In this document: in pieces, positions 10,489 through 21,916 of the stretch
Numbering within the stretch: the stretch's first letter is position 1
Layout of the letters: every line of letters begins with the position of its first letter
Source of the DNA: Parietaria judaica
Lineage: Eukaryota; Streptophyta; Magnoliopsida; Rosales; Urticaceae
Direction: 5' to 3'
Length of the DNA stretch: 64,000 bases
Assembly (NCBI GenBank): GCA_954871525.1
Contig: OX940860.1
Location: 19,748,001-19,812,000 of the forward strand
Made by a program: the position numbers and the translations under genes
The notes under the pieces: generated by a model
The model's input: only the letters and a program-made list of their open reading frames with translations
Told to the model about the DNA's origin: nothing
Databases searched by the model: none

Positions 10489-13340
10489 TTAAGAGAGCAA
10501 AATTTCCAACACTTGTTCTCTCTTCATTTCCACCATGTTAAGGTCAACAAATATGGCGTTCGGGACTCGATGCTCCGTCCGGCTCGCGATCACCAGAGGG
10601 TCACTGATCGCAGCGAGAGCTTCAGCAACAGCGCAAACATTGGCATCGCAACAGCCCGGCTTCAGTTTCCGAGCGAACTTGCACAGCTCACAAGTGATTC
10701 CTTCCTGGTCCAGCATTTCCGATAGCAGATTGTAGTATTTCCCGGTGTTTATGCAGAGCAAACAGAGAGCCACCAGCAATCGCGACACAAAAAGATCGTC
10801 CGGGGCCGAATCAAAGTCTTGGATCCACACAGCGACGTTGTCTCTGTTGCAGAGAAGCTCGCAGATAATCACTGCCACAGTAACAAGGGAGGACTCGAAA
10901 CGAGGCTCCCAGTCGGATTCGGAACCGAGCAAAGCATTCTCGCTGCCATCTCGGTCAATAAGCCACTCGACAAAATATGATTTTTTTTGCGAAGAAACAA
11001 CCCTTTAATATCCAAATGTAGCAGTCGTAACGCGCTCGACAAGGTATATGTAGCCACATGGTGAGATATACCCGCTCCGCACAAATCGGTTTGTATTATA
11101 TATCAGTTGAAACTTCAGCACATGATCGATATCCGGAACTTCTGATTCGGTGTTCCGATAATATTCGTTGTGTGTTTTCCGAGCTCGACTCTCGTAAAAC
11201 CTCTTACAAAGTTTTTTGAATGTTTCATCATTCAGTGTCCCGCCAAAGGCGATAACCATCGTCACGACATCTCCAAGATTCTCAAAGGTTGCATTCCTCA
11301 TCAAGCTGATCTCTTTTATGAAACTCTTGAACTTCTCGGTCTCCCTCGTTTCTATCATCAGCGGCTTCATTATCTGTGCCCAGTTCAGGGGGAGAAAATC
11401 TTGTACGAAGCTACGACAAGACTCTTCCAGGTAGTGATGAAGCGTTGGGTCGTCGTGGCGCAGAAATTTGGAATCAACAAGCGACTTAGCAATTTCAAAC
11501 ATACGAACAAGAGGAATAACCTGGCAATGGAGGGGCAACGATTTCTGCTTGCAGAGTGTGTAAATATCTCTGAGCTTACCGCACACTTTGGATCCAATGG
11601 AAAGCATTTCCAAGCTCCAATAACAACGAGCAGCATGAAAAAACTGTTTGGGTTTACAACTAACCGAATCCGCTTCGTGGAGCAGAGATCGGTCGCTTAT
11701 GTACCTTATCCAATAGGCGCCAGAGTTGAGTAAAATGTATTCGGTCTTCTCGTTTACACAATTCTCAGTAACAGCCAAATGACTCAAGCAGAACTTTCCG
11801 TAAACGTCATCACTATCGCGACTTTCGAGAAATTTAAATACCCCATCAATATTCTTCTTCCAAATATCCCAAATGTAAACCAGTGTGTCAACGGAAACTT
11901 GGTCCTCTGACAAGGCACGTGTTGCGTGGATTGTCAGATCCGAGACTAAAACATAGCTGTGAATGTACTGCGATTCACCCATAGTAAAATGAGCATCTAG
12001 TATTTTTCTAGCACAAACTGTCTGACCTCTTACGATTTGATGTTTCCCTGAAGCGACCAACAATTTTTGCAAGTCGGACAACGGATTATTTCCGGAGAAC
12101 AAAATTTCCGCCTCTAAACAAACTAAACTTGAGAGGTGGGAGGAATCCTTCTTTGCCAATGACATAGCCCTTTCTAGAAGCTTCTCCTTTCCCGCAAACT
12201 CCTTTCCGGGCCAACCATTGCTTCCGTGACTCCAGAGAGACGAAGCGTACACGTGGGACAAAATAACCAATGATGCTTCCTTGAAACAATTAGCTATTTG
12301 CAACAGATCAACCTGAAGCATAGTATTTCCCATTTTCTCGGCCACACCCGCTGCGTTCTCGAAGCATCCCCATTCTTCTTCGAGTTCAAGAAGCTCGTTG
12401 AGGAAGCCATTGTCTCTCAGGAAATGACGCATCGATCCTCGGGAACTGAAGGATTTGACGTGTTCCATCATTTTGACTTGTTACCTAGCTTTTGGTAATG
12501 AAATGCTGCAGCCTCCGAAATCTTCTGTTTTGTGGCTTTTATTTCACGCAAATTGTTATTATATGAAGCTGCGTGATTTTCCCATTCCTTCATGTAACTC
12601 ACCGCCTCATCGAATAATTTTCCGTCAATGCAAGCACTTAAGCAATCAGAGAAGTATTTACTACGAGCAAAGGCAACCGCCGCATGAGAAAATGATCCCG
12701 CTAGAGAAAAACATTCACCGGCTTCTTTTAGCTTAGAGTTGCCAAACATTTCCATGTACATTTCACCTGCATTAACCAAAACGGAAGTACAAATTAATAT
12801 ACATATGACTTCATATTTAATGACTTTACAAAGATTAAAAAAAAAATGTTAATAAACTTGTACCTGCCAGGGCGTATTCCTTCGCCTCGTAAAGGCACTC
12901 GGCGGAGTCCTCAAATTTGCCGATAGAACTATATAATTTTGCCGCCTTTCTGAGATTTGTGCGAGCCGCTTCAGAATTCGAACTGCTTACATGCCAAGCT
13001 GAGGCCCGAAGGCCAGCAGCTTCAGCCAGTGGCGGAACCAGGATTTATAATCCGGGGGGGCTGTATTTAATTATTTTCTAAAAAGTTACATTTAGAGAGA
13101 CTATATTAAAAATTTTAATGATAGTTAGGGGGGCGAATTTAAAATTTTATTGAAATTTACACTAAAAATATTAAAACTGAGGGATCAAAATGCAAAAAAA
13201 AAAATGTTTGGGGGGGGCTTCAACACCCCCACCCTATAAGCTAGTCCCGCCTATGGCTTCAGCCAAACTTTTCAGGACATCCGTGCTCGCCCTATCGAAG
13301 CACACCTTCGCGGTCTCATATTTTTTCTGATTGAAGAGCT
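10489..13340 (-). pseudogene. C-terminal TPR-like region of the helicase pseudogene
   Basis: Exons at about 13340-12865 and 12770-10489 encode helical, TPR-like sequence (ETAKVCFDRAS, AECLYEAKEYALAG, EAGECFSLAGSF). They continue to the family's conserved C-terminus: YISPCGYIYLVER, FVEWLIDRDG, NAIFVDLNMV. The frame ends at a natural-looking stop at 10489. A hAT MITE sits in the first exon (13027-13255). One A is missing in the run complementary to 12471-12474, shifting the frame just before MMEHVKSF. A TAA at 11005-11007 interrupts the last exon, but the same frame continues sensibly beyond it, so it is a point nonsense mutation. Confidence 0.85.
13019..13263. mobile_element. hAT-type MITE in a helicase exon, TSD GCTTCAGC
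   Basis: A 229-bp insertion (13027-13255) begins CAGTGGCGGAACCAGG and ends with the imperfect inverted copy (reverse complement CATAGGCGGGACTAG). It is flanked by identical 8-bp GCTTCAGC at 13019-13026 and 13256-13263. The 8-bp duplication and CAGNGGCGGA ends are hAT hallmarks. Removing one target copy and the insert rejoins the coding frame (LAEA to AGLRASA), so the insertion hit a functional-length exon. Confidence 0.9.
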
Positions 13341-14279
13341 ACAAAATAAAAAAGAAATATTCATTAATTTAAACTTGTACACTAAAAAACAAAAAACAAA
13401 TACACTATATATATATATATATCTACCTCAATGCCACGCAACTTCCACTGATGCTTACTGCTTGAAACTTTGATCTCATTGACCAATAAAGAATCGAGTT
13501 TACGAACTTCAACGGATTGCAGTTGCTTCCAATAATCGAATAAGGGGTTGCAGAAATTATCAACATCCTCGAGAATCCAGAACCTCTGCTTCGTACGAGT
13601 GATTGCCACGTCAGCTGCTTTAGCTCGGAGCACAAGAGCATGTGCTTAACCTTGTCGAATTTTGGAAATGACCTTTGAGATTCTCCGCCGATGATGTTCT
13701 GTTCCTTCATGTAATTAATAATCACTCTCCATTGGCCTCCTAGCGGCGAGGTGGTGAGAAAGTTATAGATTATGACATCCTGAAAATGACGATCCAGGAT
13801 TAGAAAATAAGCATGAAACTCTTTGGAATAAAAAATCTGATCAGATCCGAATATGAAAAAAGTCCTAATAAAAGTTCATAATTGGAAAATATTCTTAGTA
13901 TTTACCTGAAACTCTAACCCTTGCTCTCTGCTATTGTGAGAATCAGAGCGCGTATCTAAGAATACCATTTCTCACGTTTTCATCCCTCACTAAGATGACT
14001 TGCTCCGCTCCAAAATCAACAAGATCATTACCATTCTCCGCAGCATTGCTAAATATGGTCGTTAATGCATTTTGACCACCAGGTGACTCAATTAGAACCG
14101 GCTTTTCTCCAACAACAAGACTTGTCTCCGGACTCAACACGTCGATGGAAAGCGGAAAGAAATGGTAAATAAGGTCGGTTATGCTCTGAGCCAATCTCAG
14201 GACACTGGCGTGTGTTCGGAAGTTAGAGTTCAGGTGGAAAAGGTCTGTGACGAGACCTTTCCGTCCTTTCCCATAGCTT

Positions 14280-14613
14280 CTCACGCCTAGAGCTGCACAA
14301 ACCTTGGCCACGACTCATCGCGATCAGAATCGCCGGAATCATAGTCGCGACGCGCCGCGAACAGTCCTGTGCCGATGCATCGCGATGAATCGCGATGGAG
14401 AGAGAGAAAGATAGGCCTGTGAGACGGAGAGACTCCGAGAGAGGGAGAGAGAGAGAGAGAGAGCCAGAGGCCCTGTGCATCGCGACTTTTGGCCGTTGCC
14501 GCGAACGGTCGCGACTTTTGGCTGCAGTTCGCGATGAGTCGCGACGTCCGGATTCCCGTCGCGATGCGTCGCCGTCGCCACTGGCGATTTGGATGCACAG
14601 CTCTACTCACGCC
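14280..14613. mobile_element. hAT (Ac-like) non-autonomous element in helicase exon, TSD CTCACGCC
   Basis: A 318-bp insertion (14288-14605) starts TAGAGCTGCACAAACC and ends TTGGATGCACAGCTCTA, near-perfect inverted ends of the TAGRGCTG type. It is flanked by CTCACGCC at 14280-14287 and 14606-14613. The interior is filled with short copies of TCGCGATG/CATCGCGA in both orientations plus a GA-rich stretch, like the subterminal transposase-binding repeats of hAT elements. It splits the helicase exon between SDG and VRSYG. Confidence 0.93.
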
Positions 14614-14770
14614 ATCCGACTTCAGCACAAACTCCTCATAAAAAAGACGGCGAGCGTCCTCGAACCTATAGCCAACCCCTTGAGCGATCGTTTGAGCAGT
14701 GTCCCCCGAGAAGAAGAAGCCACTCTCAACATTGTTGCATATATATTTGAAAAGAGCGATCTGACTAATG

Positions 14771-15490
14771 GTCAGTGTTAAGACGTATTTTCGCGTTGCA
14801 CATATAATATGACGTTATAATCGTGAACGATATAGAATAAAGAGAGTGCGGAAAAGTAAAGGAACACCAATACTTTTTGGTAACGCAGTTCGGATTTCCT
14901 GTCACTACTTCTGCGGGGCACTCACCCAGATTAATCAACCAAGAGATTACAGATGAAGATTACAATCAGTAATACAAACAGGATACAAAGCATAAATAGG
15001 AAACTCCCTCTTGTTGTCACGACAACAACTTTGACATTCGAAGTAATCTCTTGATGAACTTGCAAGATCCCCTTGCAACGACCAGCTACGAACGTCCCGT
15101 CCTTCTTCACTTCACTCGTGAATTGCTGATCGACTTCTCCCAAAGATTCTAGAGAATATCTCTGTAAGTGCTAACGAAATTGGACCTCATTAGCCGGGAC
15201 ATATAGGAGCTGCAAGCTAATTCCTCTTCATCAATCAGCTCCTGAAATCTCTCACATGATACGAATATCCACGCAAAAATCTATTCATTCATTCCAGCGT
15301 AATATTCATCATTAACTTCGGAGAGATAACGACTCAATCACTCCTTGATTGAGAATCCATCTAATGACTTTCCTGAAATAATTTAGTAGATGTCATGACA
15401 TCAAGGATGCCGATACTTTCCATAAATAGACAAAACCGAATCATGAAATAATGAATACTCAATAATCGCAAATAATGATTCAACAGTCAG
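14771..15490. mobile_element. Solo LTR inside the helicase Walker B exon, TSD GTCAG
   Basis: A 710-bp insertion (14776-15485) begins TGTTAAGACG and ends GATTCAACA, giving TG...CA ends, and is flanked by GTCAG at 14771-14775 and 15486-15490. Its size, ends and 5-bp duplication fit a solo LTR of a retrotransposon, probably copia-like. It belongs to a different family from the LTRs at 4102 and 50715. It lands directly after the DEVQDLT codons; on the far side the family's next residues (ISQIALFKYIC) continue in frame. Confidence 0.92.
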
Positions 15491-16813
15491 GTCTTGCACT
15501 TCGTCCACATACACAAAGTCAAACATGTCGCCCTCGTATCCTTTTTCTTTTAACCGGTCGTGGAGGTCCATCACGAGATCGGCCATGTCATACTCGCCAT
15601 TGGCCGACTTTTTCTTCTCGTATTGCCTAAAAATGTCGTAAATTGTTCTCCTCTCATGTGTGTTGTAGTTTGAAACTCGAGTTCTCGAGAGTGATAGATA
15701 CTCAAGGAGACTGAGCCTCTCGCCGTACAAGCCTCCTTTTATGTACGACATTATTTCTGTAAAAACCAAGGATGCTTCAAGAGACTTTGTCAGCGACTTA
15801 TCAAAGTGGGGCCAGTACGACAAGTCAAACTTTTTAAACGTTACTTCCTCCATTCGGATGAATGTTTTTAAGGCAATTGAATTTGACGTACTGGCATTTC
15901 GTGGTCGAAGGATCAACTGCTCAAAGAATGAATCGCCGACTGTTCCATCGAGCATCACAAGGAATTTATCCAGCGTTATAGCCAGTGGATACAGTTGTCG
16001 TGGAATGTCTAAAAATGTATCGGGTATCGCTTGAAACAACATCATATCTTCTATGCTACCTAAATCATCGGAAACATTTTCTTCTGTCACTTTCCTACCA
16101 TACACAAATCTAAGCATCGAAAACATGGAACGGTTAGAACAAGCTAAAGTTCAATATATTAAATTCACGTTTAAAATGTATTAAGTGGAACCCAATTGAA
16201 CAAGTTCCACGATTAACATTCGTAGGTACCTTTTCATTCCGGAAATGTGCTCTTTTACGACATCACACAACCGAGGATTAAGTGTGACGAAGATCTGGCG
16301 CAGAAACATATCACTTGTGTCGTCCTTGGAAGTGCACCAATTGAGTTCGTGAAAACCTTCCGAGGCTAAGTGATAAACTTATTCTCTCTGAAAGAGCTTT
16401 CGAGTTAAGACCGTAGTTTTGCCGGTCCCCGACCGCCGTATCACGAAGGAGGTTCTCTCAAAGTGGATAGCTTCGGTTTCTTGGGTGGTTAGCTCAAATG
16501 GAACCTCCAACTCCCTCTCGTTGCAGCCAGAGAGCAGGTGGCTCACCAAACCCGACGACACCGAGTAGAATTTCATCAGAAGTAAATTGTCACTCACCTT
16601 CGACTTCTTCAGAACTCCTTCCTCAATTTGGCCCGACACTTTGTGACGTTTTATGTCATACAAGGTTTCCCACGTAATCGGAATCTCCAAATCTCTAGAG
16701 AAAGAGACAAAGATTGAAATGAATTACTAGAAGACAAACATCTTAGTATGTAACATAAATAACAATTTTTGTGTCAAGTATCAAGAATACCCTTCTACGC
16801 ATCGAGCGTTGCA

Positions 16814-19297
16814 TCAGTCCAGAAAATCACGGGTGTAAGTGAGGAACATATCATCGAGACGCTTGACAAATCCGGGAATCTCCGACTCTGGAAGAAGATC
16901 CCATATCCTTAGGACTTGCACATATGAGGTTTCCTTCACTACGTCGATTGAGCAGATAACGTGAAGGCGTTTAACCTGAAATTTCTTCAGAACATGCTTT
17001 GAAAGATCGCAAATTATGCTAATATTCCCTCTCTTTGGCCTCCATCCATTAGCGAGCCTCAGCAACATGTTAATCACTAACTTTTTCATTCCAGAGGACT
17101 CAATTTTCTCCAATGATTTCTTGAAACTATCACTAAGAAGTACCTACGGGTGATGCAAAACAAACAACTGAATTCAAACCAAAAATTAAATAAATTAAGC
17201 CGTAAATACAACGACCCAAAAGCTGAATTTCGGGCTAAGGATAAAACCTTCCATCGGGTATTTTGGAAAAGCAAGCCATCAGATTCTAACATTGCGTCCA
17301 ATTGGTCAATCTCTTTCTTGACCTGCAAGGCAAACTCGTGAAGCTCTCGATCTGCTTCAATATTGACAAAGCACTGACGATTTTTTGCGTCGCTTATATA
17401 AGATTTCCATGAATCACTTTCCGAGAGCGCTACTTCGTTCCCCAGAATCCAGAGGCAACGCCTGCGTAATCGTAAAGCTCAAGTCAAAAGTTATAATTCT
17501 AAGAGACTCAAGCATAACATTGCAGTAAAAAAAAATGTGACTTCGCTTTTTATTACCGGGCTCTTATCAAAGCTAAATCGCATTTTTGATGGTCAGATGG
17601 CAATTGGATCGAACCATTGATTTGCGATCTTACAGTCGACAATATTACTATGTCAGCTTCCCTCCTTGTCAATTCTTCTATCCGGATTGCATTTACCACA
17701 AACCCGTCCAAGCTTTCGTACTTGTCTCCAAGCTTCTCTTGTATTTCAGCTACTTGAGCCTCGTATTGAGATGCTACTGCAATGCCAAGAGGCTTTCTAG
17801 AACGCTTCCAAACTGAACAATCACACGCATATAATCAGTTTAAATTATCTTTTATAAAATCTAAAGCTCGATTAACGAAAACGAAGATCCGATCAGAAAT
17901 ATGTTGATATTACAGTCACAGAGGCGGATGCACCTTATGCTCATTAGGGGCTATAGTCCCCCATCATATTTGAAAAATACATTAAGAACTAAGTCCAAAT
18001 TAATTCAGCCCCCTCAAAAAAATTGAACTTAGCCCCCCATTCAGCCAACTCACCCCAATACACCCCACTCACTCTCTGACATATAATACTAATGAATATA
18101 TAATATTATATATAGGTAATTAAGTGGCTTTTGGAAGATAATACCAACTTAAAACACACAATTATTCTTAAAATCACATAAGATTAATATATATAAATTA
18201 GAAACTATGACTCAACCCGAACATGATTTTAATAAATCTGACATATGGAACCATACCAAAAAGTCGCAAGGCAAAAAGTCGAATATCTCGAATTTACAAT
18301 ATATTTTTTTCAATTAAAGATAAAAGTTGGAATTCTCACAGAATGCAAACTAGAATCTCAACTAAACCAGAAATCTAAGAAACACAAAATAAAAAGAAGC
18401 AATACAAAATGAAAAAAAATACCAAATAAAACTAATGAATCTAAATTTCTCTCAAACAAATATTGTCGTTAACTAAAACGCAACTAAAAGTATGATGATA
18501 ATTTTATCAATATCAAAGACACAAATCTAATATCTTTTACTATTACCGTTGAATTATCTTTATGTAATAAAAAAAAATAGCCCCCTCCAAAATATTTTCC
18601 TGGATCCGCCACTAATTACAGACATTGTACATCATTGCTAAAGAGACAGCTTAATCCGGCATAAGTTCCCTTACTTAGTCTATTAGTAAGTGAAGAAACA
18701 GATATTCCTCAACTTTTTTTTACCAAAATAACTACCCTTACTTGTATATTAGTTACTTCTAAGTTTTCCGTCTATATTTTTATAACAGATAAACGTATCT
18801 GTTAACACGTTTGTATTATTACCAGCATGTTTTCTCGTCTACGTGTTATCGAGTCAACAGGCACGTTTCTATATTAAGAGGTACTTATGTTGATAAAAAA
18901 AAAAAAGTTAAAAGAATATGCCGATAACTTTTCAATAAGTTAGGAAGTTATGCCGCAAATATCTCAGCTTATCGGTAAATGATACCCTAATCTCAAATTC
19001 GAAAATTAGACTGAGAAACTCTCCTAGTAATGTTCAATAATAAGGAATTCTCCACAGGCTTACTCTTTACGAACCCAAACCTAAAATACCTAACATGTCC
19101 TTCCATAGAAATACAAGAACATTGCATGTAATAAAGCAATACATCAGACCTTTGTAAAGATTGTGAATCAATCTCAAGACAATAGCAACCTCCAACATGT
19201 TCTTCCTGCTATTCCCACCATCGTCCATTTCCTCTTTTCCACAGGAAACGTTGATGAAAGAAAAAGGACCCAAAAGGCACCCTTTAGCCTCTTCCAT
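16814..19297 (-). pseudogene. SEN1-like (SF1B) helicase C-terminal part of the pseudogene
   Basis: The first visible exon (about 19297-19148) matches the GPFSFINVSCGKEE segment that follows helicase motif IV in this family. The next (about 17816-17566) carries the YEAQVAEIQEKL block and motif V/VI remnants (ADIVILSTVRS and LALIRAR). The third (about 17463-17246) begins at CLWILGN and includes WKSYISDAKNR. The fourth (about 17143-16814) includes YVQVLRIWDLLP. Where relatives have a DGFQGGE-type motif V, this copy reads roughly IRIEELTRREA, so a key ATPase motif is lost. The last exon runs into a TGA at 16814-16816 where an arginine codon is expected. Confidence 0.8.
17911..18624. mobile_element. 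hAT-type MITE in helicase pseudogene intron
   Basis: Ends CAGAGGCGGATGC (17919) and GGATCCGCCACTA (to about 18614-18616) are inverted copies of the common plant hAT terminus. Flanks TACAGTCA (17911) and TACAGACA (18617) match at 7 of 8 positions, a degraded 8-bp target duplication. No transposase; about 700 bp, AT-rich, with GGGGGCTA-like subterminal tracts. Confidence 0.75.
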
Positions 19298-21916
19298 TTT
19301 TGCTTCTACAGAAGAAAGAAAAAACTGTGATTTATTATAATGCAGATACTTCCATGCATGGTCACCAAAAATGAGTACGTACTGATAGAAAATAGGAAGA
19401 AATTTCTGAAAGATCAGTTTTGGGTTTTCACTAGTAACGTTCTTTGTAATGGCTTGCCTTTTCAGATACCCTTGGAGCAGAGTGTTGATAGTGAAGGTTG
19501 CATGGTGATTTGCGCGTGGAGAAGCGCAAGGGTTTGGGAGATATACACGTGTCCTTTCATGCTTCTATACCATCAAAGCTCGTATATATATTTCTTATGT
19601 GCGAAGTTACCACCTTTGTTGTGAACAGTCGCAGATTTCATACAGGAGATATTATTAATTGCTTATTATATTATATATGTGATTAGATTTCTTAGGGAAA
19701 TGTACCGAACAATGTTCAAACGTTACATTACCACCTTTATAACGTTTGCACATTCACGATGGCATAACAGGAATTGGTTCTAAGTGGTTTTTTTTTTTTT
19801 TTTTTTTCAGCTTTAGATTCTAATTTTTTTACAGATTGAAATATGCCACAAGTTCTAATAAAGATAATTAAAAACTAAAAACGAACCAAATATATTAATC
19901 CATGCGTGAAATATTTAAATTTTTATTTCAATAATCTTGAATAACTAAATATATTTAATGCTTTATAATATAATATAAATTATATAACCTCGTTAAATTA
20001 TTTTATAATTTTGATTTTTATCATTATTAAATTATATTCGTTATAATGTTTAAGAAAAAAATTAATTATAAAAAGCAACGTGGCGGTTAAATGCATGTGA
20101 GTTGACGGAAGAAACCAAATTCCTTAACAGAAGCAACGTTTGCTACTAGCCACCCAAAAAAATATTTAGGTACATAATTCAATTTTTTTTGAAACATTGG
20201 ATACTTTAGCCGAATTTTACCCAATATACAAAGTACCACGTAGGACACCACAATGGAACTTGAAGGAAGAAATTAAATTACTTAACATAAACCACTTTAG
20301 TTACTATAGTCACCAAAAAAAAAATCCTTAAATACATAACTTAAAATGTTTAAAACATTGGGTACTTTAATCGCGATTTGCCTTATTATAGATAATGAAT
20401 CTCGGCAATTAATGTCGTCTATCTCAATTTTTGTCGTTTTTCATATGCTCGTGTAAATGTCGCTTATACCCTTGTTTATTCTGAGCAATTGCACAAATCA
20501 TATTTTCCGTATATTCTTAGTAAAACTTTTCAACTTTCCGCATGATACTCTCGTTTTATGTAGCCTAGAAGTAGAAGTTGACTTTTTGTTTTCATGTCCT
20601 AAAAGAAGAAAAATGAAAGATCACATTTACAGCTCATGTATCTGATGATTTTCTTGCACAAAAGCCATTCAATTTGTCACATCGATCGCTCATTGGTCGC
20701 ACATCGACACTGATTGACTAGCTTCTGACTTTTCTTTGTGCGAGGAGGATACCCACAAAGCACATACATGACACGACGATAAGAACAAATAACGGTGAAG
20801 AAATCCATTCCATCTTAGCTCTTTGACCTATCAAAAGAAAAAAGAGGAAGGCTTGGGTCCGGGAAGCTCCGTCACCAGTTTAGGCCCGAAAATCTGATCC
20901 GAACCAGTAATTAAAAGCTAGATGCTCTGGATTTCGAGTCATATTTTAGTGTATTTTAATTCATTTATTATAGTTTTGGTTTTACACTTTTTAGATCTTT
21001 AGATTTTAATTTTAATTTTTTAATTATTATTTATTTTTAAAATGTAAATGTTACATCCTTATTTACTACCAGAGATATTTGTAACAAAAATGTCCAAAAT
21101 TTACCAAAATCTATAAATAAAGTTTTTTTTTCGCTACATAAATAGATAATAGTGGTGAATAAATATTCAATATTCAATATTTTTTAACTGAATATTCAAT
21201 AATATTGAATTTGTTAAACATTCAGTAATTTTTTCACCGCATAAATATTCAATAATTTTTTCATTGAAAAAATATTGAATTTGTTAAAATTATGTTGTTT
21301 CGGTACAAAAAAAAAAAACAAAAACAATGACACTAAAAAAATGTCCTTAACTATCGAATATTAATAAACGTACGGATGAAAAAGTAACAAGGCACATTTT
21401 TAGCAACAATGGGTACTTAGGTGGTGATGGCTTCTCGGTTAGGCCAACTTCTCCGCATCAAATCCTCGTTGTCCGCGCACAATAATGTCGGGAATTCAAT
21501 GGCAAATAATATGCAGAGCAACCTTCCTGTAGTGATATGTTCTTAGAGCCATATCTAAGGTGTAGCTCGACGATCATGGAAGATTATTAAAAAGAGGCTC
21601 TATCCTACAATATCAAAGTCTTAGGAGCCTTTTTTTTTCATTGAGCCTACCGTTTCATCATTAACCTCGTAGGCCCGCTTTCGCACGACAAGATATGCTA
21701 GTCTCGTATATTGACATGAGAGTGAACACGCGTACGCAGTTTAACTACTTATCGGACATGATAGATCTAGACATGACAATTCAGAAGGTCATGATGTGCT
21801 AGAGACTACAACATTGGAAGGAAGTAAAATTATTTGGCCAACGAGAGGGGCTTCACGTTCTTAGGCAAATCGTTATTGATGGATCTTCAAACGCAACGCA
21901 AATGGAAGACGGTGCA
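19298..21916. other. Intergenic region upstream of the helicase pseudogene
   Basis: The missing 5' exons of the helicase are not here. It holds a two-copy direct repeat (20075-20385), long poly-T tracts (19788-19807) and a faint GC-richer patch near 20850-20940 with AACCGG/CCGAACC-like strings suggestive of an eroded DNA transposon. No gene is supported. Confidence 0.5.
20075..20385. repeat. Two-copy direct repeat, period about 157 bp
   Basis: The segment starting AAGCAACGTGGCGG (20075) and running through GGAAGAAACCAAATTCC and ACATTGGATACTTTAGC is repeated in diverged form from 20230, ending ACATTGGGTACTTTAATC near 20372. It is a local duplication inside non-coding DNA. Confidence 0.75.

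Larger units (their letters stand above)
13425..16700 (-). pseudogene. UvrD-like helicase half of the pseudogene
   Basis: Starting from about 16700 the minus strand encodes EIPITWETLYDI, then a Walker A (RRSGTGKTTVLTRKLFQRE near 16400-16440) where relatives have GRSGTGKTT. A TAA follows at 16379-16381. The next exon (from about 16126) contains the IPDTFLDIPRQLYPL block and Walker B VDEVQDLT (near 15490-15515), then is cut by a solo LTR. The frame resumes at 14770 (ISQIALFKYIC), carries SGDTAQTIAQG, is cut by a hAT element, and resumes with FHLNSNFRTH. The motif V/VI region (VAITRTKQRFWI near 13570-13610) is only reached after a frameshift. In relatives this half is an ATP-dependent SF1A helicase of undetermined substrate. 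Confidence 0.85.
10489..19297 (-). pseudogene. Large SEN1/UvrD-like helicase with TPR-like tail (TRANK1-like family), degenerate
   Basis: Exon by exon, the minus strand resembles the very large plant proteins annotated as UvrD-like or TPR-and-ankyrin-containing protein 1-like helicases: a SEN1-type helicase half, a second UvrD-type helicase half, and a long helical C-terminus. The copy is dead. Nonsense codons are at 16814-16816 (TGA), 16379-16381 (TAA) and 11005-11007 (TAA). Single-base frameshifts are near 13948-13953, 13917-13921, 13611 and 12471-12474. Three transposons interrupt exons (14776-15485, 14288-14605, 13027-13255) and a fourth lies in an intron (17919-18616). No upstream exons for the first helicase motifs (Walker A/B of the SEN1 half) are seen beyond about 19300, so the 5' part is missing. 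Many introns remain, so it is not a processed copy. Confidence 0.88.

Noticed and set aside
10489..12779. Several separate helicase-tail genes
   Set aside because: The frames are pieces of one gene: they follow the family order and are separated only by a one-base deletion (12471-12474), a TAA (11005) and introns.
14395..14781. Open frame 14395-14781 (+) and minus-strand frames over it as genes
   Set aside because: They translate the hAT element's TCGCGATG and GA repeats plus the antisense of the helicase exon.
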